The notes beneath the pieces were generated by a model. The model was not told the origin of the DNA. It saw nothing but the letters and a program-made list of their open reading frames with translations, and searched no databases. Shown here one piece after another: positions 50,294 to 60,149 of a stretch of 64,000 bases of DNA. The stretch spans positions 486,987 to 550,986 of the forward strand of contig NZ_KB903454.1 of NCBI RefSeq assembly GCF_000379765.1, in the 5' to 3' direction. This stretch comes from Flexithrix dorotheae DSM 6795. GTDB lineage: Bacteria > Bacteroidota > Bacteroidia > Cytophagales > Flammeovirgaceae. A program made the position numbers and the translations under genes. Positions within the stretch are counted from its first letter, which is position 1. Every line of letters begins with the position of its first letter.

Positions 50294-51865
50294 ATGTCCG
50301 AAGACCAAAAGAAACAACTTGAAACCCAACTTTGGAACATTGCCAACACCCTTAGAGGGAAGATGAACGCAGATGAATTTCGTGATTACATATTGGGATT
50401 TATCTTCTACAAGTACTTGGCGGAGAAAATGGAATTATATGCCAATAGTATTTTAAAACCTGATGGTATTGTTTTTACTGATATTAAAGAGGAAACAGAA
50501 GAAGGACAGGAATACATAGCCGCTATCCGTGAAGAAGCATTAGAAAAGTTGGGTTACTTCTTAAAACCTTCTGAATTGTTTAGTGAAGTTGCCAAAAGAG
50601 GGAATAGCGACAAGGAAGGAGCTTCTAATTTTATCATAGAAGACCTGCAAAAAATCTTAACCAACATCCAGTTAAGTACAATGGGTACGGATTCGGAAGA
50701 GGATTTTGACAACCTCTTTGAAGACATGGACTTAAATAGTACCAAGTTGGGCAAGACACCAGAAGCACGAAATGAAATTATAGCAAAAGTATTATCTCAT
50801 TTAGATAAAATTGATTTCAAATTAGAGCAAACAGAAATTGATGTGCTTGGTGATGCCTACGAATATCTGATTGGGCAATTTGCTTCGGGTGCAGGTAAAA
50901 AAGCTGGTGAATTTTACACCCCACAAGAAGTGAGTACAGTTCTGGCAAAGATTGTTACTACTGGTAAAACAAAGTTGAAATCGGTGTATGACCCTACCTG
51001 TGGTTCAGGTTCATTATTGTTGCGTGTGGCTAAAGAAGTAGAAGATGTGAGTAATTTCTATGGACAAGAATTAAATCGTACCACTTACAACTTAGCACGT
51101 ATGAACATGATTTTGCATGACGTTCATTACCGTAAATTTGATATTAAGCAAGAAGATACCTTAGAGCATCCGCAGCATAAAGACGATAAATTTGAGGCTA
51201 TTGTTGCCAATCCACCATTTTCTGCAAAGTGGAGTGCCAACCCTATTTTTACAAGTGATGATCGGTTTAGCCAGTATGGAAAATTAGCTCCTGCCAGTAA
51301 AGCCGATTTTGCCTTTGTGCAACACATGATCCACCATTTGGCTGATAATGGTGCTATGAGCATTGTATTGCCACATGGAGTATTATTTAGGGGAGCAGCA
51401 GAAGGACATATACGTAAGTATTTAATAGAAGATAGAAACTACTTAGATGCGGTTATCGGTTTACCTGCCAATATCTTTTATGGCACAAGTATTCCAACGT
51501 GTATATTGGTATTTAAAAAGTGTAGAGAAAACCCTGATGATATTCTTTTTATTGATGCCAGCGAGCATTACGATAAAATTAAAACTCAAAACCAACTTCG
51601 CCCAAGCGATATTGAAAAAATAGTTACTACCTACCGCAACCGAACAACAGAAGATAAATACAGCTATGTAGCACCATTAAGCGAAGTAGCCGAAAACGAT
51701 TACAACTTAAACATCCCTCGTTATGTAGATACCTTTGAGGAAGAAGAACCGATTGATATTGAAGCCGTAGCGACTGAGCTAAAGATAGTGGATACCGATA
51801 TGGCAACCACCGATAAGGAAATAGCTGCATATTGTGATGAATTAGGAATTTCAACCCCGTTTTAA
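50294..51865 (+). CDS. hsdM: Type I restriction-modification system methyltransferase subunit (HsdM)
   Basis: A 523-residue N6-adenine methyltransferase. The N-terminal helical domain (QLETQLWNIANTLRGKMNAD) precedes the catalytic domain with SAM motif I YDPTCGSGSLLLRV (~231-244) and motif IV ANPPFSAKW (~304-312). It partners HsdS for DNA specificity and HsdR for cleavage. I place the start at 50,294 (MSEDQKKQLE), the usual HsdM beginning; the frame is open 37 codons upstream without family likeness. The hsdS gene follows after 1 bp. It appears complete and functional. Confidence 0.96.
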   Translation: MSEDQKKQLETQLWNIANTLRGKMNADEFRDYILGFIFYKYLAEKMELYANSILKPDGIVFTDIKEETEEGQEYIAAIREEALEKLGYFLKPSELFSEVAKRGNSDKEGASNFIIEDLQKILTNIQLSTMGTDSEEDFDNLFEDMDLNSTKLGKTPEARNEIIAKVLSHLDKIDFKLEQTEIDVLGDAYEYLIGQFASGAGKKAGEFYTPQEVSTVLAKIVTTGKTKLKSVYDPTCGSGSLLLRVAKEVEDVSNFYGQELNRTTYNLARMNMILHDVHYRKFDIKQEDTLEHPQHKDDKFEAIVANPPFSAKWSANPIFTSDDRFSQYGKLAPASKADFAFVQHMIHHLADNGAMSIVLPHGVLFRGAAEGHIRKYLIEDRNYLDAVIGLPANIFYGTSIPTCILVFKKCRENPDDILFIDASEHYDKIKTQNQLRPSDIEKIVTTYRNRTTEDKYSYVAPLSEVAENDYNLNIPRYVDTFEEEEPIDIEAVATELKIVDTDMATTDKEIAAYCDELGISTPF

Positions 51866-51866
51866 G

Positions 51867-53078
51867 ATGGAAGTAGCTACAAAGCAAATATTAGTGCCTG
51901 AGTTGAGATTTCCACAGTTTACAGAAAGTTGGCATAATATAGAACTCAACAAAGCAGTAACAATTAATCCTAAAAATTCTGAATTACCTAATTCATTTAT
52001 ATACGTTGATTTAGAAAGTGTAAATAATGGGCATCTATTGAAAGAGGAAAGGCTCGATAAACAAGATGCCCCAAGTAGGGCACAAAGATTATTGAAACAA
52101 GGTGATATCCTATATCAGACTGTCAGACCATATCAAAAAAACAATTACTATTTTGACAAAGCTGAAAATGATTACGTAGCATCAACTGGTTATGCACAAA
52201 TTAGGACTGAGAATAATTCTAAATACATTTTTCAATATATTCACACTGATTACTTCGTAAATAAAGTGCTATTAAGATGTACTGGAACAAGTTATCCAGC
52301 TATCAACTCAACAGATTTATCTAAAATCAAAATAAATCTACCCCCACTCCCCGAACAACAAAAAATAGAGGCTTTCCTTACCAAAGTAGATGACAAAATA
52401 GCTCAACTCACAAAAAAGGCGGAATTGTTAGAGCAATACAAAAAAGGGGTAATGCAAAAAATCTTTAAGCAAGAACTAAGATTTAAAGATGATAATGGCA
52501 AAGAGTTTTCGAAATGGGAGAAAAAGAAGTTGGGAGATTTAGCAACGAGAGTAAAGGATAAAAACTCCGATAATTCAATAAATTATGTATTAACTAATTC
52601 AGCTACACAAGGAGTTGTTAGTCAAACAGATTATTTCGATAAAGACATTGCTAATCAAGGTAATTTAGATGGTTATTATATAGTGGATAAAGACGATTTT
52701 GTTTACAATCCAAGAGTATCAGTTCATGCCCCTGTTGGTCCTATAAAAAGAAATAAATTAGCTAAGGGAGTCATGTCTCCTTTGTATTCTGTTTTTAGGT
52801 TTAAGGATAGCAATTTGGAATATTTTGAGTATTATTTTGAAACAGCATATTGGCATAAATATTTAGTAAGTGTTGCTAACATTGGTGCAAGACATGACAG
52901 AATGAATATTTTAACCAGTGATTTTTACAATATGCCTATTCCATATCCTTGCGAAGCTGAAAGATTAAAAATCACCAAGTTTCTAAAAAATCTTTCAGAT
53001 AAAATAGAGCAAGTCAATACCCAACTTACCCAAGCCAAAATTTGGAAAAAGGGCTTATTACAAAAAATGTTTGTGTAG
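51867..53078 (+). CDS. hsdS: Type I restriction-modification specificity subunit (HsdS)
   Basis: A 403-residue protein with two target-recognition domains and conserved helical spacers. The first TRD spans about residues 10-165 and ends at LPPLPEQQKIEAFLTKVDDK, the central conserved helix. The second TRD spans about 210-370, with a C-terminal helix (KNLSDKIEQVNTQLTQAKIW). The two TRDs read a bipartite DNA sequence that cannot be predicted here. It lies 1 bp after hsdM, and hsdR starts 1 bp after its stop. Confidence 0.95.
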   Translation: MEVATKQILVPELRFPQFTESWHNIELNKAVTINPKNSELPNSFIYVDLESVNNGHLLKEERLDKQDAPSRAQRLLKQGDILYQTVRPYQKNNYYFDKAENDYVASTGYAQIRTENNSKYIFQYIHTDYFVNKVLLRCTGTSYPAINSTDLSKIKINLPPLPEQQKIEAFLTKVDDKIAQLTKKAELLEQYKKGVMQKIFKQELRFKDDNGKEFSKWEKKKLGDLATRVKDKNSDNSINYVLTNSATQGVVSQTDYFDKDIANQGNLDGYYIVDKDDFVYNPRVSVHAPVGPIKRNKLAKGVMSPLYSVFRFKDSNLEYFEYYFETAYWHKYLVSVANIGARHDRMNILTSDFYNMPIPYPCEAERLKITKFLKNLSDKIEQVNTQLTQAKIWKKGLLQKMFV

Positions 53079-53079
53079 T

Positions 53080-55935
53080 ATGAGTAGGCAACCCGAACAA
53101 ATATTAGAAGAACAGTTAGTTGCTCAATTAGGAAAATTAGGATACGCCAAAGTGCTTATTCCTGATGAAAAAGCATTACTAAGCAATCTCAAATCGCAAT
53201 TAGAAAAGCACAACCAAATCACCTTTACCGATAAGGAATTTGAAAGGGTGCTAAACATTTTAAGTAAAGGTTCTGTTTTTGAGAAAGCCAAAACGCTTCG
53301 CCAAAAGCAGCACATAATTCGTGACAATGGCGACAATCTTTATTTTGAGTTTATCAATACCGAGCATTGGTGTCAGAATCAATATCAAGTTACCCATCAA
53401 GTTACAGTAGAAGGAACATACAAAAACCGCTATGATGTTACCTTGTTGGTCAATGGTTTGCCTTTGGTTCAAATAGAATTAAAACGCAGGGGCTTAGAAC
53501 TAAAAGAAGCCTTTAACCAAATCAATCGTTATCAAAGGCATTCGTTTGGGGCTAATGCTGCCTTGTTTCAGTATGTTCAAATATTTGTCATTAGCAACGG
53601 TGTAAATACGAAGTATTACGCCAACAATAGACATCAATCCTTTAAGCAGACGTTCTACTGGACAGATGTTCAAAACAAGCGGCTCACCAATATCATCAAC
53701 GGCTTTACCACCGATTTTTTAGAGCCATGCCATGTCTCCAAGATGATATGCAAATACATCGTACTCAATGAGGCTCAAAAAATATTGATGATTCTACGTC
53801 CTTATCAATTTTATGCAGTAGAAGCCATGATTGAAAAGGTAAAAAATAGTACCACAGGAGGCTATATTTGGCATACCACAGGTTCGGGTAAAACACTTAC
53901 CTCTTTCAAAGCAAGTCAGGTTATTATGAATATACCTGTTGTAAAAAAGGTGGTGTTTGTAGTAGATAGAAAAGATTTAGATTATCAAACCACTAAAGAA
54001 TTTAATAGTTTCAGCAAAGGCAGCATTGATGGTACAGACAATACCAAAGCCTTAGTAAAGCAATTTTCTGATGATACAAAGTTGATTGTTACAACCATTC
54101 AAAAACTAAATACTGCTATTAGTAAAAAGCAATATTTAGGCAAAATGGAGGCTTTGCAAAATGAACGTATGATATTCATTTTTGATGAGTGCCACCGTTC
54201 ACAATTTGGAGAGACCCACAATCGTATAAAATCTTTTTTCAATAATAGCCAAATGTTTGGCTTTACAGGTACACCGATATTTGCAGATAATGCCGTTAAA
54301 AATGAATTGGGGAAACGAACTACCAAAGAACTGTTTGGAGAGTGCTTACATAAATACGTGATTACAGATGCCATTAAAGATGAGAACGTCCTCAAATTTG
54401 CAGTTGAATACGTAGGTAGATACAAGCAAAAGGAATCCGCTACCGAAATTGATATTGAAGTAGAAGACATCGACACTAAAGAGTTAATGGATTCTCCCAA
54501 GCGGTTGGAAATGATTGCAGACCATATTATTACCAACCACAACCGCAAAACTTACAACAAGGAATTTACAGGGATGTTTTGTGTGAGTAGTGTAGAAACC
54601 CTGATAAAATATTACGAGATTCTGCAACGCAAAAAAGAAAGTGGAGAACATAATTTAAAAGTAGCCACCATTTTTAGTTTTGCAGCCAATGAAAACGATG
54701 CCGATGCCAACGGTTTTATTCCGGAAGAACTTTCTGTAGTAGAAGAACCAAGAGCCTTGTACGGTTTGAATGTACATACCAGAGAAAAGCTCGATGAATA
54801 CATTGGGCATTACAACCAAATGTTTGAAACCAAGTTTTCCACTAAAGACAGCGTTTCGTTCTACAACTATTACAACGACATTTCCAAAAAGGTTAAAGAG
54901 CGAAAGATTGATATTCTGTTGGTGGTAAATATGTTCCTTACAGGCTTTGACAGTAAAACGCTGAACACCCTTTATGTAGATAAAAACCTGAAATATCACG
55001 GATTAATTCAAGCCTATTCAAGAACTAACCGCATACTCAACGAACAAAAAGCACAAGGAAACATTATTGTCTTCCGTAATCTTAAAAAAGCTACGGACGA
55101 AGCCATTACCCTATTTAGTAACAAAGAGGCGATTGATGAAATCATCATGCAGCCTTACGAGAATTATATTGATGATTTTAATGAGAAATATAAGGAGTTA
55201 TTGGAGATAACGCCCACGGTGGATAGTATAAATGATTTAGTAAGTGAAGAAGATGAGTTAAATTTTGTAAAGGCTTTTAGGGCATTGATGCGTATTAAAA
55301 ATACCATGTCCACTTTTACCGACTTCAACTGGGAAGATTTGGAAATGACCGAACAAACTTTTGAAGATTACAAAAGCAAATACCTCGATTTACACGACAA
55401 AGTAAAAACCGACCACCTAAAGGAAAAAGTATCTATCCTTGACGATGTGGATTTTGAACTGGAGCTGATTCACCGAGATGAAATCAATGTGACCTACATT
55501 CTCAAATTGCTGGCAGAACTAAAAGGGGCAAACACATCAGACCAAGAGAAGAAACGCAAAGAAATTGTTGATTTACTGACTGGAGAATCGAATTTAAGAA
55601 GCAAGCGTGAGTTAATCGAGAAATTCATTCTAGAAAACCTCCCTCAAATTGATGATTCTGAAAACATCCAACAGGAGTTTGACAAATTCTGGGACGAAGA
55701 ACAGCAAAAGGCGTTTGGCAAGCTGGTCGAAGAAGAAAAACTATCCTCCGACAAAACGCAAAAGCTAATTGAACAATATCTGTTTGCAGAGCGTGAACCA
55801 CTAAGAGACGAAGTGTTAGACTTAATAGAAGGTGAAAAACCCTCTGTACTTCAGCGAAAAAAAATGGGTGACCAAATCTTAGGAAAGATTATGGGTTTTG
55901 TTGAAACATTTATTAATGGAATTAATGTAGAATGA
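53080..55935 (+). CDS. hsdR: Type I restriction-modification endonuclease subunit (HsdR)
   Basis: A 951-residue motor-nuclease. The N-terminal PD-(D/E)xK nuclease domain shows YDVTLLVNGLPLVQIELKRR (Asp and Glu-x-Lys, ~117-136). It is followed by a superfamily 2 helicase with Walker A WHTTGSGKTLTSFKA (~262-276), the DEAD-like box FDECHRSQFG (~367-376) and late motif YSRTNRILNEQK. The C-terminal helical part assembles with HsdM. I use the ATG at 53,080 (MSRQPEQILE), right after hsdS. A TTG nine bases upstream also reads in frame. The operon hsdM-S-R is complete. Confidence 0.96.
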   Translation: MSRQPEQILEEQLVAQLGKLGYAKVLIPDEKALLSNLKSQLEKHNQITFTDKEFERVLNILSKGSVFEKAKTLRQKQHIIRDNGDNLYFEFINTEHWCQNQYQVTHQVTVEGTYKNRYDVTLLVNGLPLVQIELKRRGLELKEAFNQINRYQRHSFGANAALFQYVQIFVISNGVNTKYYANNRHQSFKQTFYWTDVQNKRLTNIINGFTTDFLEPCHVSKMICKYIVLNEAQKILMILRPYQFYAVEAMIEKVKNSTTGGYIWHTTGSGKTLTSFKASQVIMNIPVVKKVVFVVDRKDLDYQTTKEFNSFSKGSIDGTDNTKALVKQFSDDTKLIVTTIQKLNTAISKKQYLGKMEALQNERMIFIFDECHRSQFGETHNRIKSFFNNSQMFGFTGTPIFADNAVKNELGKRTTKELFGECLHKYVITDAIKDENVLKFAVEYVGRYKQKESATEIDIEVEDIDTKELMDSPKRLEMIADHIITNHNRKTYNKEFTGMFCVSSVETLIKYYEILQRKKESGEHNLKVATIFSFAANENDADANGFIPEELSVVEEPRALYGLNVHTREKLDEYIGHYNQMFETKFSTKDSVSFYNYYNDISKKVKERKIDILLVVNMFLTGFDSKTLNTLYVDKNLKYHGLIQAYSRTNRILNEQKAQGNIIVFRNLKKATDEAITLFSNKEAIDEIIMQPYENYIDDFNEKYKELLEITPTVDSINDLVSEEDELNFVKAFRALMRIKNTMSTFTDFNWEDLEMTEQTFEDYKSKYLDLHDKVKTDHLKEKVSILDDVDFELELIHRDEINVTYILKLLAELKGANTSDQEKKRKEIVDLLTGESNLRSKRELIEKFILENLPQIDDSENIQQEFDKFWDEEQQKAFGKLVEEEKLSSDKTQKLIEQYLFAEREPLRDEVLDLIEGEKPSVLQRKKMGDQILGKIMGFVETFINGINVE

Positions 55936-55950
55936 TTGCGTATCCCTCCC

Positions 55951-56289
55951 TCACTGATAAGACCTCAAATAATCAATCAGATAGTCTATAAAATCAGTAA
56001 TTTCTTTGGAATTTCGGAGTTTGATTCTCCTTTCTCTGATGATTAAGAGGTAATCAATTAAATCATCCACACGGAGGAAAGCTTCTTTGGTGGGCATGAG
56101 GATGAGGTATTTGAGGTGTAGGTCTTCTTTTTTAATGGCCAGGTCATCTTTTAGTTTTTCCTCAATTTTTTTCAGTTCCAAATCTCTTTTCTGCCTTCTG
56201 GCCATTTTGGCAATGGCATGCTCCAGGTTTTCCACCAGCCTGGCAGTAAACTTTAGGATTTCTGTGGTCAGATTTGGCTTTTCCTCCAT
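55951..56289 (-). CDS. Hypothetical helical protein (last gene of the minus-strand module)
   Basis: A 112-residue, strongly helical, charged protein (ARRQKRDLELKKIEEKLKDD, ~32-51; RVDDLIDYLLIIRERRIKLR). It is likely a coiled coil, with no signal peptide or membrane segment. It is the last of eight closely packed minus-strand genes, separated by 1 bp from the membrane-anchored gene upstream. No family recognised. It ends 15 bp from the convergent hsdR stop. Confidence 0.6.
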   Translation of the reverse strand: MEEKPNLTTEILKFTARLVENLEHAIAKMARRQKRDLELKKIEEKLKDDLAIKKEDLHLKYLILMPTKEAFLRVDDLIDYLLIIRERRIKLRNSKEITDFIDYLIDYLRSYQ

Positions 56290-56290
56290 C

Positions 56291-56965
56291 TCAGCTAAAA
56301 ATTAATTTTTCAATGTTGGCCGCACAAAGCCTGATGGTTGCTATATCACTTTGCTCCAGGGATTTTTCCCGATTGAAAAATACCACTAGGGAATAAACCC
56401 GCTCTGCCCGGTTATTTAAGTAAATGGAAAAAATACTTCTGATGTCATAGCTATCCAGGGTATCTTTCAATTCTCCATCCGGCATTTCTTCCAGGTTGGA
56501 TAAATACAGGCCTTTTGATCCTTCAGAAATGGTATCCACAATGAGGACTTGCGAAACTTGCTTATTAATCTGAATACCCTGCCAAAAATCTTTGATGGGC
56601 TCCACTCCGGAAACAGCCTCATGCACCATGTAGCATTTATAAAATTTCTCTTTTCCCTGCTCTTTGTAATCAAACCTGAAAACCGCAATTCGCACCGGAC
56701 TGATTTTCATGAGCATGTACATGTAGGTATAAATGCTACTGATCCGGTCTGAAATGCCCTGAATAAATTGCCGGTTTCTCACGATAATAACATGGTGTAT
56801 GAGATAGGCCATTTTGTTGGAAAAATTAATGAAGGCATCGGTGGCCTGCTCTCTTCGGCTAAAAAGCTGGAATAAAAATATTAAGGCAATGGCATAAAGC
56901 ACACCGGCAAAAAGTCCGTGTTTATCGAGTAATTCAACCAGATTGATGCCTCCATTTTCCATCAT
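56291..56965 (-). CDS. Hypothetical membrane-anchored protein, GAF-like C-terminal part
   Basis: A 224-residue protein. One hydrophobic helix is near the N-terminus (HGLFAGVLYAIALIFLFQLF, ~14-33). A mixed alpha/beta domain follows, with KISPVRIAVFRFDYKEQG, SQVLIVDTISEGSKGLYLSN and RVYSLVVFFNREKSLEQSDI (from ~87). The strand-helix order resembles GAF-type domains, but no ligand residues stand out. The start ATG overlaps the stop of the upstream gene by 1 bp, so the genes are translationally coupled. It would sit in the inner membrane with its domain in the cytoplasm, or less likely outside. Function unknown. Confidence 0.6.
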   Translation of the reverse strand: MMENGGINLVELLDKHGLFAGVLYAIALIFLFQLFSRREQATDAFINFSNKMAYLIHHVIIVRNRQFIQGISDRISSIYTYMYMLMKISPVRIAVFRFDYKEQGKEKFYKCYMVHEAVSGVEPIKDFWQGIQINKQVSQVLIVDTISEGSKGLYLSNLEEMPDGELKDTLDSYDIRSIFSIYLNNRAERVYSLVVFFNREKSLEQSDIATIRLCAANIEKLIFS

Positions 56966-57696
56966 TAAAAAAGTGGTGGGGTAATTTTTTGCCTTTGAAA
57001 AGTGGCCGGAATGACTATTTCACTGGTCAAATCTTTTACCGATATAGTGTATTCCCCTTCTGCCAGATTTTCAAAAACAGGGTTTTCCAAATAATTCCCA
57101 TCATTGAGCTTATAAAACACAGTGCCATTACTTTCAGTGACATTGACTGTAAATTTTCCATCTGCATTCAAGGATTCATCCTCATTCTGAGTAGGTGGCT
57201 CCACATCTACGGAAAGCAACAAAGGCTGGTAAAAACTCAGGTTGTCAAGGTAACTAAAACACCTGGAGCCATACAAGTGATTGATCAGGCCATTGAGCAT
57301 TAAGCGACTGAAATACTGAATAAAAGTGAGGGAAATAGATGTCAGGTCAAAACCAGCAAGTAAATCAAAACTTCTCTGATTGCCCAAACTGGCCGGCAAC
57401 ATACTTTCTGCATTAAAAAGGATATTATTTTCTGTAGAAATCGGCATGATATGAACTGCAGGATCACTCACATCTCCATTTTCCGGAATATCACCAATGA
57501 GGTAAATATTTTTGGTAGCCGTAATAGGAAGTCTTTTAAAAAGAAAGTCCACTTTCAGATTTTGGATGGCGTAGGCTTCTAAAATCCCGTTTTTTTCATG
57601 CTCAAACTTGGGAATAAAAGCGTTTTCAGTTTTAACCAGTTTGAGTCTGGCCGGATTCCCCCGAATGGAAAAATCGAATTGTTCTATAGTTTCCAT
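56965..57696 (-). CDS. Hypothetical protein of the minus-strand module
   Basis: A 243-residue protein, mainly beta-strands, without signal peptide or membrane helix. The first half has regular strands (FDFSIRGNPARLKLVKTE). The last third resembles a small Ig-like or carboxypeptidase-regulatory-like fold (DGKFTVNVTESNGTVFYKLN, then AEGEYTISVKDLTSEIVIPA). Such beta modules are frequent in structural or surface-binding proteins. It lies 32 bp after a small gene and overlaps the next start by 1 bp. No family recognised. Confidence 0.6.
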   Translation of the reverse strand: METIEQFDFSIRGNPARLKLVKTENAFIPKFEHEKNGILEAYAIQNLKVDFLFKRLPITATKNIYLIGDIPENGDVSDPAVHIMPISTENNILFNAESMLPASLGNQRSFDLLAGFDLTSISLTFIQYFSRLMLNGLINHLYGSRCFSYLDNLSFYQPLLLSVDVEPPTQNEDESLNADGKFTVNVTESNGTVFYKLNDGNYLENPVFENLAEGEYTISVKDLTSEIVIPATFQRQKITPPLF

Positions 57697-57728
57697 AATC
57701 TTTTTTGTTGCTGTTTTTGGTTGCTGTT

Positions 57729-57956
57729 TTAGGTTTTCATAAAAATCTCTCCCTTATCGGTTACAAAACACTGCCCCCGGACAAGCCCACCGTTTCCCGC
57801 TTCTTTTTGATCTTTAAATTCAGGAAGATTATTCACTGGCACTACAAAACCATTTTCATTGACTATACAAATGGTAAAAGGAGGTAATTCCTCCTCATGA
57901 TAAAGTGCTTCCAAAGTAACCTGTCCCTGTGTATGCACTGATTTAAAAGCCATCAC
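57729..57956 (-). CDS. Small hypothetical protein of the minus-strand module
   Basis: A 75-residue protein, beta-rich, with PPFTICIVNENGFVVPVNNL and GGLVRGQCFVTDKGEIFMKT. It starts directly after the stop of the large propeller/beta-helix gene (no intergenic bases), which suggests translational coupling. No signal peptide. Unknown family. Confidence 0.55.
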   Translation of the reverse strand: MMAFKSVHTQGQVTLEALYHEEELPPFTICIVNENGFVVPVNNLPEFKDQKEAGNGGLVRGQCFVTDKGEIFMKT

Positions 57957-60149
57957 TTAAAAATTTTTATTGAATAAAAAAGTCTCAAATTCCGGGGTTA
58001 CCATTAAATCCGGATCGTACCTGAAGCCTTCATTTCTGGCTTTATTTACCACTGGTTGAAAATGATGGTGGCCTACCATCACATTGGTAATATTATCTTG
58101 GAAATAATACTCGAAACTCATTCCACGCCATGCACCAATTACAATGGTATCGGTGGAATTGTAACACTTGAATTTATTATTGATTAAATAGATTTTGCTT
58201 CCTGTGGTATTTCCCCAGGTGGATACCGCCCAGTTTGCCTGATCTACCATTAAAACTTCGCTGTTTTTTACAATGATTCTGGAATTGACAATACTCCCCC
58301 GGCCCTGTTGGTAAAGATTAAGACCCACGGCCCATTGGCCATAGCGGATTTGCCAACAATCTTCCACATGAATGTGATTGACTCCAATCATGGGTACAAT
58401 CTCACAATTATTCAAAAAGCAGTTTTTAAGCATTAATCCCGCTACACTGTCATAGCCACTATTTCTGGTATCGGCATTGTTTAACACTGATACAGTGAGT
58501 TCTGCATTTTTTACAGCAAGAATCCCGTTTGATCCACTGGTGTATTGGGCATTTTGGATACCGGTAATTTTTTTGGCTTCAATTTTAATTTTGGTGTTGG
58601 TCACAGGATAAATCCTGATCGCTTTATTTCGGTTATAGCCATAGTCTGCATTGGTGGAAATAAATTCTCCTCTTCCGGTAATTTCAATGTCCAGGTTATC
58701 TTCCCTACACCAAATACAAAGCCCGGTTTTTTCGATTTTAGCTCCTTCCAAAAAGTGGTAATTCACCTGTTTATTTAATTGCAAATGGTTGGTATATACC
58801 CCTGGCATGACCATCACCGTTCCCCCTTCACTTACAGCGTCAGTAGCTTCTGAAAAGGTAGCAAACGGTCTGTTTATCCTGCCTACCTCTGCGGTTAAAT
58901 CATCTCCATTGGGATCAACAAAGGCGATATTAAATAGTGCTGAATCGGTATTATTAGGTGGTTTTTCTCCCCATATACTCACATCAATATAAGCCTTTGG
59001 GTAATAAGGCAGCCCGGTTCTGGATGGACCAGTTAACATTGGTGGGGTAAACTCTATAAATGAAAGAGCGGGGTCATTTGGATTATTAATTACCCCCAAT
59101 GCTATTTGCCAATTAAAACTCACATAAATTTTCCCATCAGGAGCCACCTGCATTCCAAAATGAAAAGGTGTTGTACTATCTTCTGTTCTTTCCCAATAGG
59201 TATTTAAGGTAGCTGCCTGAATATCATAAATATAAATTTTATCCCAGGTGTTTTTTGCATAAGGAGTTTCCCCTACATACAAATAGGCATCATTAGGACT
59301 AAACTCAATAGAATAGGGATTGACATATACTCCGGTATCTACAGGATTACTGATAATTCCGGTGGCATTATCAAAATCAAATAATTCCACTTTGGCTTTT
59401 CCACCACCGCCATAAGTACTCACCGCCAGCCTGTTTTGAGCAAAGTTATCTTTGATAAATCCGGTTTTATCAGTTACATAATCATAGACAATTCCGGCAC
59501 TACTTACCACCGGGTTCATGTTTAATCCATCTTTTGTAAGCAGGTAAGCATAAAAATTATTGTTGTTAAAGCCATGAGTAACAATCCACCAATCCACTCC
59601 ATTTTGGTGTTGTACCATTCCGATTTTTTCAGTGGCATTACTGGCTGGTAACAGGTTGATATTTTTCTCGGTCACTGTGCCCAAACCTTCATTTTGGTTC
59701 ATATCCACAATAGAATAATTCATGCCCTTACTGCCCACATTTTCATCCACCGTAAACACCCAATACAAACTTGTACCTGGTTGTACAGCTACAACGGCAC
59801 TGGTCGCACTACTTTGCGCACCAAATAAACCAGCTTCCATTACCTCATGGTTTCTATTGAAAATATTAATCCCATCGGTATAAAAAAGCAGGTTGCCTTT
59901 ACCATCGGAAACAGTATAACCACCTTCTTCCTGATTGATTTGTCCTCCTGGTAAGGCTTTTACTTCTCCACTAGCAAACCGAATTCCTGCACCTGAACCA
60001 AAAAACCAATTAATACTACTCAGACCTGTAATGTCCAGCTCATCACCCAGTTCATTTTCAATTATCTCTGGTGGCTGTGAAGTGGAAGAATCAGTTAAAA
60101 CTTTGGAAATGCCTGGTACTTCCCAAATACGTTTAAATTGCCTAGTCAT
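57957..60149 (-). CDS. Large beta-propeller plus right-handed beta-helix protein
   Basis: A 730-residue protein. Residues ~45-395 contain repeats typical of the gliding-motility/PKD-associated propeller family: NWFFGSGAGIRFASGEVKAL, GNLLFYTDGINIFNRNHEVM, SLYWVFTVDENVGSKGMNYS and later DAYLYVGETPYAKNTWDKIY. Residues ~430-720 look like a right-handed beta-helix of the pectate-lyase type: TVMVMPGVYTNHLQLNKQVN, KNAELTVSVLNNADTRNSGY, NSRIIVKNSEVLMVDQANWA. There is no signal peptide. Such architecture suits a surface or virion fibre or carbohydrate-binding appendage. It overlaps the start of the next gene downstream and the end of the 99-residue gene upstream (8 bp). Confidence 0.7.
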   Translation of the reverse strand: MTRQFKRIWEVPGISKVLTDSSTSQPPEIIENELGDELDITGLSSINWFFGSGAGIRFASGEVKALPGGQINQEEGGYTVSDGKGNLLFYTDGINIFNRNHEVMEAGLFGAQSSATSAVVAVQPGTSLYWVFTVDENVGSKGMNYSIVDMNQNEGLGTVTEKNINLLPASNATEKIGMVQHQNGVDWWIVTHGFNNNNFYAYLLTKDGLNMNPVVSSAGIVYDYVTDKTGFIKDNFAQNRLAVSTYGGGGKAKVELFDFDNATGIISNPVDTGVYVNPYSIEFSPNDAYLYVGETPYAKNTWDKIYIYDIQAATLNTYWERTEDSTTPFHFGMQVAPDGKIYVSFNWQIALGVINNPNDPALSFIEFTPPMLTGPSRTGLPYYPKAYIDVSIWGEKPPNNTDSALFNIAFVDPNGDDLTAEVGRINRPFATFSEATDAVSEGGTVMVMPGVYTNHLQLNKQVNYHFLEGAKIEKTGLCIWCREDNLDIEITGRGEFISTNADYGYNRNKAIRIYPVTNTKIKIEAKKITGIQNAQYTSGSNGILAVKNAELTVSVLNNADTRNSGYDSVAGLMLKNCFLNNCEIVPMIGVNHIHVEDCWQIRYGQWAVGLNLYQQGRGSIVNSRIIVKNSEVLMVDQANWAVSTWGNTTGSKIYLINNKFKCYNSTDTIVIGAWRGMSFEYYFQDNITNVMVGHHHFQPVVNKARNEGFRYDPDLMVTPEFETFLFNKNF

